Source: Camarhynchus parvulus (lineage: Eukaryota; Chordata; Aves; Passeriformes; Thraupidae). Taken from it: a stretch of DNA of 64,000 nt. This document shows, in pieces, positions 1 through 9,672 of the stretch. Below the pieces are notes generated by a model, which was not told the DNA's origin, ran no database searches, and worked only from the letters and a program-made list of their open reading frames with translations. Made by a program: the position numbers and the translations under genes. The stretch is taken from NCBI RefSeq assembly GCF_901933205.1, contig NC_044573.1:60875993-60939992 (forward strand), read 5' to 3'. The first letter of the stretch is position 1; every line of letters starts with the position of its first letter.

Positions 1-437
1 CCATGGAAAAATTGATGCGGAGGAGAACAGGAACACGCACATGGCGTGAGGTGAACTTATGGTGTATTTTATGCGGTAAAAAGCAAATGGTATTTCAGAC
101 TGGTTTTATTTTATTTTTTTTCTTTCTTGTGTAATGTACAAATTGAGATCAGCTGAGGCACCAATAGGGCTGCCTTTAAAGAAACTGAATTGCTGTGCAG
201 AAATACCCAAGAGAAACAGCAGACAAAAGGCCAAGAGGAAGAAGGAAAGAGGTGGAGAGGCCTGGAGCATTGCAGGGGGATGCTAACAATCCTGCTTGCA
301 TAGAACTAGAAAGGGGTAACAGGAGATAGAATTATTGCTTAATAAGACACTATAAGAAAACAGAACTAATGTAGAAGACCAGAATTCTATAAGTGGCAAG
401 GTCTCCAAAGTCTTCTAAATCTGATTTTGCTACATAA

Positions 438-525
438 AGGCCAGATCCTGAATGGATGAGGTCCTAAATACAGTTTTTGACCTGGAGTAATTTATGAACA
501 CAAGTGTAAACTCGGTAGTGAGGGT
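438..525. repeat. Possible ancient amniote interspersed repeat relic
   Basis: The segment contains 'ggccagatcctgaatgg' followed by 'ctggagtaattta' and 'caagtgtaaactcgg'. This order resembles an old dispersed repeat of reptiles and birds in which 'cagatcctga', 'ggagtaactcc' and 'agtgtaaac' occur in series. The match is from memory, diverged and short, so the family name is left open. Chance similarity is a real alternative. Confidence 0.25.
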
Positions 526-1085
526 GTAGTGTAATGAATCAATTCCTATTATATTAAAGAAAGATTGACATTTAAAGCTTCTGCCGTCCTAATGTGCTAG
601 AGCACACAGGAGACAGCATTTAATTCCCTCCAAGCCTAGTACTCAGGGGAAACAGAGCTGGTTTTTAGATGCATTGAATTAAAACTGAAGAATTTGGAAA
701 AAGTCAGGAGAAGATTTTCCATACACATGATGGTGAATTAAAAAAAAAAGAAAAGTGAGCATATCAGACCCTAGAAAACTTATGCAGGAGACTGTTCTCA
801 ATGTACAAAAGAAATATTAGAAAATTCTCTGTGACGGAAATATTCAGACAGTCATGATTGCTTCTTTCCTCCTTGCAAAAAGTGGAATGTGACTGAAAGG
901 ATTTTGTAGAAATTTCTGTTAAAGTTTACTGAATTGAGTCAAGTTGAGAAATGTATTCTACCAGAAGCTTCAAAAATGTGTATTTATTTTTAAAAAATGA
1001 GGTGTAAGTGAGCAACAGCACTCTGTTAAGAACAAAGCTGATGCAAAAAAAGACCTCTGGTGTGGACTTCTCACCAACTTTGCAC

Positions 1086-1093
1086 TGACGTCA
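1086..1093. promoter_or_regulatory. Perfect CRE palindrome TGACGTCA
   Basis: The full 8-bp cAMP response element, the CREB/ATF binding consensus, is present in 'cactgacgtcacatt'. It is one of few CpG-containing motifs in an AT-rich neighbourhood. A homeodomain-like 'tgattaattg' follows about 30 bases later. Nothing else marks this as a promoter, and an isolated 8-mer can occur by chance, so function is only a possibility. Confidence 0.3.
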
Positions 1094-2559
1094 CATTGTT
1101 GGCTACAGTGGACCCAGCCCTGATTAATTGCCCTTGTCAGTCAGATCCTGGGAAAGAGTCTTGAAGGCAGACTGATACTCTAAGGGCATGTCAGATGTGA
1201 GGTTATTTGATTAGTGTCTTAGTTGAGAGCAGACTTAAAGCGTTTTGAGTTGCTGGCCTGTGTAGTGAAAATGACCACTAAGAATTGCCATGTGTACAGG
1301 TTCAGCCTCCTCTTTCTCCATGAAGCTGAAGGCCTCCCTCCAAAAGGTGTGCATAGCTCCTGCCAAAATCAGTGGGAATTCTGTGAAAGTGTTGGAGGAT
1401 GGTATTATTGAGAATTGTTTTCTGCAACTTAAAGCTTTCATACTAGAGATAATAATGCTCAAGATCTTTTCTTGCGCTTTCCTAAATTAGGACATGCCTC
1501 ACTTGTATCTAAATTTAGTTTGACTATGACTGCTGTAATATTTTTTCTTATTTTATATTCATCTCTCTTCTGTCTGCTGGCTTAAATTCAGACAAAGAAA
1601 GTCAATATTTTCTCTGCGAGTTATTTCATTTTGTTGGTCTGTGATATCATAGCAAATGTCAGCTGATCTTATGTAATATGGAGTTGAAGACTGTTATCCT
1701 TCCTTTTACAAATAAACAGATCTAAATAACATAGGTTCGTGGTCAAATAGAGTATTTTTAGAGCTATTAAAAGAGTAAAATAGTTTTCTCTGCTGATGAG
1801 AAAGTCTGCCTCTTATCCTGGTGGTCTCTTGTTTCTCCCCCGCTTGCATTTGATCTCTAACGCTGTGACACTGTACCATTTAGCCTGTAACAAAGTCATC
1901 ATTCACTCATTACTTAGCAAGTCTGAGCACATTTTATGGTTGATAGCTGTATTGCCAGCATGGTCCAAAATTAACCTTTCTCTGCTTATTTTTGCTGAGC
2001 TGTAGGGCCAAGGCAGTACGAAACTCCACATGTAGCAGGAGGCAGCATGTAATAGGAAAATGTATATTTCCCTACACTGAAGGGGCTAAGTCCTCCACTC
2101 TTTTGAGTGCAAGTGCGTCTGTGGTCAGCAGAAGAAATTCTGGCCTAACATCACCGAGAACCTCACCATTCCTTCAGCCTGTGATTTGGGTGGGAGCTGG
2201 ATGTCTCTGAGTTTACAGCTGCAAGGCAGCCTTAAAATGTCCACAATACATAGGCACAGCAGTTTCTTGCCTGCCCAGGCAGTGGAAATGAGTGAGTAGG
2301 ATCCGTAGGAGGATCAGTGTTTGCACTGTGTTGCCTTTTTCCTTTGTGGGCCACAGTTTGTGGGGAGCAAGAGCAGAGAGGGCTCCTCGCTCAGATGCGA
2401 ACTGCTGGGGAGATGCTGGAGAGCCCCGGCCATCAGCACATGGAGCTTTTTCTCTCCCAGCACATTGGATTAATTTCTGCTGCTGGCAAAAGGGCAACAC
2501 AAATGTATTTTAAAATCCCTTCCTCTGCATAATCAAAAGGGAAGGAACACGACACGAAA

Positions 2560-3350
2560 GCTGCCGAACAAAGAGCAGACAAGCGCTCCCACCCCTCGAG
2601 CCTCCCGTGCGCCGGCTGCCTCTCAAGGCCTGTCTAGGTCGTATTATGACTCCTTTATTAGTGTTTAAGGTCACCAGGAGACATGCAAGTGCATCCTATA
2701 TCAGGAAGTGTAGTATGTCTCTGGAGTGAAATATTTGGCTGTTAGCAGGAGCTGCGGCCGCGGCTCGGAAATCCCGGGACGCGCCTGCGGGGCGGGCGGG
2801 CTCCCGGCGCCTCCCGGCAGACGGAGCCGCCGGGAAGCGGGGCGGCTTTCCTGCCATTCTCCGCACGGGGCTGCCTTCCTCCCAGACTTCCCCACCGAGC
2901 CCCCAAAGCTCCCTTGCCACTCTGGCCAGCTGCCTGCGGGCTGCCATTCCGAGGAAAGGGCCTCCACTAAGGCAGGTACCCGGCACAAGAATGTGCCGCC
3001 GTCTGGCCCGGCGCTGCCGCTCCTGCAGGAAGACTGATATGGAGCACGCCGGGCGGGCAGGGAGGCGCTGGGTGCCAGCCCTTGGTCCTGTGAGAGCCAG
3101 CACGGATTTACACCCGTGCTTGTGAGCGCGGGCACGGGGCAAGATGGGCTGGTGCGCCCTGCCGCACGCAGCGCAGCGCAGCGCAGCCCGGCGCGCATCA
3201 CCGCCGGGACGCAGCGGGACAAAGCGGGAATTGTGGGGCTGGCACCTGCGCCATCACCTGCTACAGCCAGAGCTGTAGAGAGCCCTTTTGGCGCTGCAGG
3301 TCCCGCGGCCGAGGTCAGGTGGCAAGTGCGAAGGTCCTTGAAGCGCGTTG
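2560..3350. promoter_or_regulatory. CpG island, possible orphan promoter
   Basis: This is the only CpG-dense, GC-rich block in the window. It has frequent CpG dinucleotides, a GGGGCGGGCGGG Sp1/KLF-type box at about 2789-2800, another GC box near 2838-2845, a NotI-type gcggccgc at 2754-2761, and a short gcgca-type tandem run around 3162-3195. CpG islands in birds usually mark promoters or first exons. Open frames on both strands here (103-173 codons) have compositions expected of GC-rich non-coding DNA and no recognisable domain. No TATA box or splice-supported exon could be assigned. It may be the promoter of a gene whose coding exons lie outside the window, a lncRNA promoter, or an isolated regulatory island. 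Its downstream edge is interrupted by the LTR starting at 3356. Confidence 0.65.
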
Positions 3351-3355
3351 GGTGA
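3351..3355. repeat. Target-site duplication (left), ggtga
   Basis: This 5-bp direct repeat immediately precedes the LTR and matches the copy that follows it. An exact match on both sides argues that neither flank has been rearranged since insertion. Confidence 0.9.
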
Positions 3356-3481
3356 TGTGAAAAACGCCAATCACTTGTCTTTAAAATTTTAGAAGTTTAA
3401 TAGTAATAAAATGATTATTGTGAAAAACGCCAATCACTTGTTTTTAAAATTTTAAAAGTTTAATAGTAATAAAATGGTTAT
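3356..3481. repeat. 63-bp tandem duplication of the LTR terminus
   Basis: Unit 1 (3356-3418) and unit 2 (3419-3481) both start tgtgaaaaacgccaatcac and run through the same 'agtttaatagtaataaaatg' stretch, with only a few mismatches (for example 'tgtcttta' versus 'tgttttta', 'tagaag' versus 'aaaag', 'atgattat' versus 'atggttat'). The LTR end is therefore present twice in tandem. Each unit carries a CCAAT-box octamer gccaatca (3366-3373 and 3429-3436), and the opposite LTR end carries a third (4003-4010). Whether this is a subfamily trait or unique to this copy cannot be told from one sequence. Confidence 0.9.
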
Positions 3482-4030
3482 AAAAATAGTAATACAGTTA
3501 GAATAATAATAATTTGGACAATTTGAATTAGGACAATATGAGACAATAGAAACAAAGAGTTATGACCGTCCGGGTACCTTTTTCTGGGCAGCACAAGCCC
3601 GAAAAAGGACACACGTCAACAGAGGATTAACCCTTAAAAGCAATAGCCTTTTGCATATTCATACACCTCATACATGATACCTAAATTCCATTCAAATACA
3701 GGATTCTGTCTGGTCATCCTCAGCTTCTTCCTCTGAATCCTGACAGCGCCTTCGAGGCGGGAAGAAGTTTGTTTCTTCTGATAAGAAGGCAATAAATTCT
3801 TTTTCGCTGAAAGATTTAGGTGTCCTGTGGCTGCTATCTCACTGTGAGTCCTTTCTTTAGAAAAAAGTATCCTACATAGCATAGTTTCTATTTTAACAAT
3901 TTTTATAACCTAAAACTATATTTAACACACTACTCCAGAGAATTAATACAGCATTACTTTCTAACACAACACATGTAATATCTATTTTAATATTTGCGAA
4001 AAGCCAATCATAAAATGCGCATTTTTCACA
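3356..4030. mobile_element. Solo LTR of an endogenous retrovirus (songbird-type)
   Basis: The element begins TGTGAAAAA and ends TTTTTCACA, a perfect 9-bp terminal inverted repeat with the canonical TG...CA ends. It is flanked on both sides by the 5-bp duplication ggtga (3351-3355 and 4031-4035), which proves insertion. The length of 675 bp suits an LTR, and no internal retroviral sequence, primer-binding site or second LTR is present, so it is a solo LTR left by LTR-LTR recombination. I recognise the body ('gggcagcacaagcccg', 'gcgccttcgaggcggg') as a family abundant in passerine genomes; this is from memory. A 5-bp duplication fits ERVL- or ERV1-type integrases. Orientation is undetermined: TATA-like and poly(A)-signal-like words occur on both strands. 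The open frame on the minus strand at 3634-3882 is incidental. Confidence 0.9.
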
Positions 4031-4035
4031 GGTGA
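4031..4035. repeat. Target-site duplication (right), ggtga
   Basis: This is the partner of the copy at 3351-3355. After it, 'tgggga' continues the host sequence. Confidence 0.9.
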
Positions 4036-4695
4036 TGGGGAGAGTCACAGCTTCCTCTGCTGCACCCACACCCGCTCTGCCAGGCTCTTACTTGAATGTC
4101 ACTTGAGAACAAGCCCTGCTCAGAGCATACGCATTTTTTTTATCCATCACTTAGCACAATAGCTAAATGAAACCGCCGTTCTGCAACCCTGATGCATAAA
4201 GGGAGGCAGGAACAGGAACAATTTTTCCTTATCTATGCGAGTAACTTCAAAATATTTGCGTTGTATCAGTATGTGCAAGGATAATGTCCCCTTTCTCTTT
4301 GTTGTCCGAATGTAAAAGAGAGATGCAGACAAGGTTGTGCGTCAAGAAAAAAATTTCAAACATTGAAATGCTTTTCATCGGCTTTAGCTCTGGTCTCAGA
4401 GTGGGGTGGAGGAACCTCTCAAAAATACATCCGACTGCAAATAAATAAATAAATACTAAAAAAGTGAGTATGTTTCCCCCAACAGAAGGGAGAGACTATC
4501 AAGAAATCATTGTGTCAGTCTAGTAAATTGCAATTACAACAACATCTCTAGGCCCTGCTAGGATGTTAATTGCAATTAGATGGAGAAAGCAAACACCTGG
4601 TAACATTGATGCCTATTGCAGCTACAGAGTTATTCCGCCAGAGATCACCATTTTCAGGCATTTCTGACTTTATCCAAATTGGCCTTGGAGAAATA

Positions 4696-4771
4696 GTATA
4701 CATGTGTGTATATTTGTATATTTTTATATGTATATATGTGTATATGTGTATATTTATATGTATATATATTT
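4696..4771. repeat. Imperfect TA/TG-rich microsatellite
   Basis: This is an alternating purine-pyrimidine stretch made of 'tatatgtgtata', 'tttatatgtata' and similar words. The overlapping open frames on both strands, rich in I, Y and H, are products of this repeat. Confidence 0.8.
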
Positions 4772-7700
4772 GCTGTGCAGACACAGCAAAAATATCTTAC
4801 TGATTTTTTAGCTTCAATGAAATGGTCAGTCAGCCATAAATAAGAGAGTGCAGCATAAGTGTGGAAGCTGATTTGGAATCGCAAGGTTTCTGTTCTGAAA
4901 TATTTTTCATTTCCCAAAAATGTATTTGACATTTTAAAAGGATATTGTTATTGAAATTTCATTAAAAATCACACATGAAACAGAGTTTCAAAGGAAACAA
5001 ACCAAAGAACCATTTTAAAAAGAAGCTTAGTAAGGGAAAAAAATTGGCAAATTATTTAAGCGTTAATAGTACTTAGATTAAATGTCTGACCTTAAAGGAA
5101 AAACTCCAATAACATCACCAATGTGTGGCCAACAGTCATCTTCCAAAAATGCCAGTTTTTTATGACGCGTGTGTTTTGAAGTGCGTTTTGGTCAGCTGCA
5201 GATTAATTTCCTTTTTACTAATTTTTTTTTTCAGCACAATAAAAAGAGGGGAAAAGTCACATTTTAAAAATGCTCAAGCCTTGCTGTTAAGGGTGTAGTT
5301 TTAACTTCTTGGCTCTGAGTAAATCTTCAGACAACGAGAGACGCTTTATTAAAACAGTTCATGTAGGTAAAAAGTGTTGTGTCCACATGCAACAAAAAAT
5401 TTTACTGGAGGGTCGGTTTTCCCTGAAGTGTTTTATCTTTTATTTCAAAAAGAAAAATAATAAAAATCCAGTGCTAGGCTGCATGGTGACGTGCAGTAGC
5501 AATTAAGTACTGTCCTTCACACTCCTCTGTCCTATGGGACACCCACCTGCGCTCACAGGGCACCTCTGAGCATCCTCTCTGCTCTGGATGGCTGAGGCAG
5601 GCATGCAGAACAGGCCCCCTGAGCACCTTGGGCCCTCAGCTCACGAATGGAGAATTTCTTGTGTGCTGATTTTGGCAGTCAGATCAGATTAGTCAGTCTA
5701 ACTTTATGCCAGCTGGTTTTGACAGCTTCATTTATTACATTGTTTTCAATTATTTATGGCTGTGCTGCAGTAGACCCCGTCCATGCCTCATATCCCTGCC
5801 TTTAGAAGATCATCTACATTAACATTACTGAGAGCACCCAGAGGGTTGGATGGAGACTTTTTGGAAAAGTTAATCTCAACAGCTCTCACGTGTGGTTTTC
5901 TCTGCTTTTTCCTTACCTCTCCCTGGAAGGATGTCTCGATGTCTCTCCTGCTCTGGTGGAGGGAGTAGCAATTCCTACATGAGGAGGTGATGGTGATGGG
6001 CTGAGGGTTGTCTCCTTCCCTCTTCCACTGGAAGAATGCTGTTCTCCAGCACAGGACATGCAAGCCTTCACAGGCCTGGAGGAGCTACAAAGGGTTGTGT
6101 GCAATCTGTTTTTCTCACACAGATCTGAGATTCCACAGCGTGACAAAACTGGCTGTGTCATGCATGGCATGCTCAGGGCATTAATAAGCACTTTTCTTAG
6201 CTGTTGCTGTAAGACAAGCCTCTGCTCTGTGAATCTTTTGGAAGATATTTACTGCTTGAATTAAAAAAAAAAAAAGAGCAAATGTTGGACAGATGAAACT
6301 AATTAAAGACTTTATTTTACTAAATAAAATTTCATATTTCCCTCCACATAAGCTATTGTAAATTGCATGATGACTAACCTAAACATTATCACACGGCATG
6401 CTGTCATCTTTCATGAATAATAAAAGGATTGCTGTAATCCTGCATAAACCCAGCTTTGGATGTTGAGAAATATTACACAAGTGTCCAACATGAAAAGAAT
6501 CATGTTTCTTATTCCACCACTCTGGCCAAATATCATGTTGTCTTTACTGGAAAACTGTGTTCATCAAACAAGTTTAAAGCTGAGAGTGGGAGAGGGTGGG
6601 ACATCGCATTCTTGAGGAATGACATTATAAACAATACGGTACTGCTTTGTGCTGTCAGTAAATTGGGGATATTCTAGAGTAAACAGGGAGAGCACGCCAT
6701 GGTGTGCTTGGGCTCCATCTTTGCTTTTTTCTTCACAGAACTCGCAGACTACAGAAGATGATCTGCACTCACTGGGGCTTCCCAATCCCTTCTTCTCTTC
6801 CCTTCTGCTTCACTCTCTTCAAGCTTAAAGCTCTGAATCAAGAGATATGAAAGGTTCTTCTTCAATGTTTTAATCCATAATTGAAAACGAGGAAGATGGG
6901 GAGGGGGCTGGAATAGGAAAGACAATCCAGCATGGCTTTGCTTTTATTTCTATTAAACAAAAAATAAATAGATGTTGTCAAGGAAGGACAGGGGTTGATT
7001 TTGAGAGGCTGTGCAATACAAGTGTTGAGGTATAAGCATTTTTTTCTGCATGTTAGTGGCTTGCTGTGGGCGACAGGTCCTCAAATCATAACACTGAAGT
7101 ATTTTAAAGGTGCCATTTTTAATCCATAACTCATGATTTCTTTGCGTAGGGTTTTATGCATGGGAAATAAGTAGACTTCTCTTTTCAAAAAAGGAATTTT
7201 CCATGTAATTAAATAACAGAGAGTATTGCATTGTGTGTTTACTGTTCACTATATAAAATTAACTTTCACCCTGCAGTCTTGGAAGCCTGCTGTACCAGCC
7301 AGTGGTGCACAGTGTGTGCTTTGGGAGTTTTGAGGAATATATCAGTCTCACGTGGACACTCTCCTGATGTGTGCTCTCATACACAGGAACTGGGTGGAAG
7401 CTGTTCTGCTGAAAGATGCTAATGGACTCCTTTATCAAAGGAAGCAAGAGGCAAAACAGCGTTTTATTAATTTCTTATGTATGCTTCTTGTTTGAATAAT
7501 TTCTTACACGGTATTCTATATCTCCCATGTAAACTGGATTCCAGAAATCCTGGAAATTATCAGGGTATAACAACAGTAAAATAAGAGTTTTGTTAAGAAG
7601 TTTAAATCCCTTTCTTGTGGGAGCATTTTCTGAATGGTCTAGCAAGCTGTTGAAGCTTGCAACTGAAAAAAGTGTGACTAGGCTGCACCAAGTTCTAAGG

Positions 7701-8185
7701 TTATGCAAGGCCCTTCTCCCCCTTCCATATTTTATCTCTTGCCATTTAGCACTCTCCTCCCCCCTTTGCATTTCATCTTCCCTTCCTCTCCTGCTTCTCC
7801 CATCAGGACACACTTTTGCAAGGAGAGAAAGAGACAGGTCTGTCTCCCTCTTTGTAGGCACAGGGAGAACCGTGAGAAGGAGCTTTGCTCATCATGTCTT
7901 CAATACACTGTCCTGCTGCAACCTCTGCACCTCAAAACCTGGTGCATCATTGGAGCACCACAGATGACACAGAAACAACAGTTAGCCATGACTGTAATGA
8001 AGAGAGAAAAAGGGCAAACAGTTTTTCTCCTTCCTTTCTACTCCACAGTGAGGAGGGGAACTGAGTAGGTAAGCTGGAGACAGGGAACTGGTAAAGGAGA
8101 ATCAAAGTGCTCTTGAGCCAGTGCTGGCTGGCAAAGGATGCACCCTCATCCTGCAGAGTGAGGGACACGTGCATGGCATGGTGCT

Positions 8186-8206
8186 GGCCCCAGCCCCAGC
8201 CCCAGC
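8186..8206. repeat. Short (CCCCAG)3 hexamer repeat
   Basis: Three tandem copies of the hexamer occur within 'ggccccagccccagcccc'. It is small and of no evident function. Confidence 0.75.
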
Positions 8207-8928
8207 TGTTTTCCTGATAGCTCTGTAAATGCTATTGATATTTGAGACAGGCTTGAGTGAGCACAAAGAGCTTAAAAAGCAGAGTATAGAGCTTTGTGTT
8301 TCTCTATGGAAATTCCTGGTCAAGTTCTAGTAACTCTGGGCATAAGAGCATGCAGAGATGTGTTTGGGAGAGATTGCTAAAAGAGCTTGGAAGTGGGCTG
8401 GGCATTTGCTTATAAGCTTTTCTTTATTTTGTAAGCGTGCAGTATAGGGATATTAATGAGAAGACAATAGGCTGTGGTTTCTATTCCCTGAGAAGCACAA
8501 GGTAGGCAACTCCTATTCATCTACATATTTGTTAGGCTCATGTAAGGCAGTGAATGACTCAATCCTGACTAATAAATATCTGCTAATGAATACTGCTCCC
8601 AAACACTCATGTATCAGTGGTGAATATCAAAACCTCAGGCCAGCTTTCCTATGCTGGTCCAGTCTACCATTCAAAAAACTCTTGGAATCCTTTCCCAAGT
8701 CTAAAACCTTTATCTGAGCTTTCATTGAAAAGACTTTTCTGTAGAGCTGTGCTGTATTTTCATCACTGATCTAAGTGAGTGTGTGGTCTCAGTCAACAAA
8801 ACTGCATCTACAATTCTACTTACCTTGCAACTGCATGCCAGAAACCTCATCTAATTCTGGATAAAAAAGCTGTATGCCAACAAAGAAGTATAGGATTAGA
8901 AAAATATTGAAGAGCAATAGCTATTTTG

Positions 8929-8949
8929 TATATATATATATATATATAT
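8929..8949. repeat. (TA)n microsatellite
   Basis: About ten uninterrupted TA dinucleotides. Confidence 0.9.
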
Positions 8950-9614
8950 GTTTAGGGCAAACCTGTGAAAGAAAAAAGGTATTATCTGAGAATAAATAAT
9001 AAGTTTTAAGCCTGAGAGCATTTTCCTGCTTCATCTAATCTTATATGTTCTTGAGCATATTGACTTCTTTTTAAGCTTCTGATACTAAACATAAGCATTA
9101 GAGTCAAAGTTGGAGTGAAAATACAATCTAAACATCAAAAGTAGAAGGATGTAACTTCTCTTGACAGCTGCTCATGAACAGAAACAGTTTAAATGTGATC
9201 AGAAACAATTTAAATGTAAACAGATCAGTAGGTAAAGTGTTCTGGTTTACTTTGTAAACTTACTTTTCCCCCCATCTACAATAGCCCTGAATAAAACTAT
9301 TTTGGCTGCAATCTCCTCCTGAAATGCCTCCCAGCTACTCCCGTGGCAAACCCAGAAGTGAGGACTTTGGGTCGCTCTTGCAATACTCTTGGGTCACTGT
9401 GGCATACCAGAAGCAGAACAAAGCTTTCTTCCTTCAGCTGTCCCATCCAGTCTGGCACAGGACAGTTTTGAGAAAAAAAAATTCCAAAAGGCTTTCTGAT
9501 ATCTTACCGGTGTTTTGTGCAGCAAAATTTATGAAATAAATCCTGTTTTGTTCCTGGGAAATAATAAATATCATGTGGAATAATAAATGTATGGATGAAT
9601 TCTGGAATATAATA

Positions 9615-9633
9615 AATAATGATAATGATAATG

Positions 9634-9671
<38 letters not shown>

Positions 9672-9672
9672 T
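9615..9672. repeat. (GATAAT)n hexanucleotide repeat grading into (AAT)n
   Basis: Tandem gataat hexamers run for about seven units, followed by ataataataat. The hexamer looks like a compound of the GAT and AAT triplets, and a neighbouring 'aataataaata' texture continues upstream. Confidence 0.85.

Larger units (their letters stand above)
1..2550. other. AT-rich non-coding stretch
   Basis: No exon, RNA gene or young transposon is recognisable here. Open frames are short (under about 95 codons), overlap each other on both strands and have no family resemblance. A perfect cAMP-response-type palindrome lies at 1086-1093, and a weak ancient-repeat-like segment at about 438-525; both are treated separately. 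The part after 2300 rises in GC towards the CpG island. I infer intergenic or intronic sequence. Confidence 0.65.

Noticed and set aside
2696..3222. 148- and 173-codon minus-strand frames and a 103-codon plus-strand frame in the CpG island
   Set aside because: GC-rich DNA lacks stops by composition. The frames overlap on both strands, are rich in A, R, P and G, and show no domain.
3634..3882. 82-codon minus-strand frame inside the LTR
   Set aside because: Incidental frame within a solo LTR; no retroviral gene is present.
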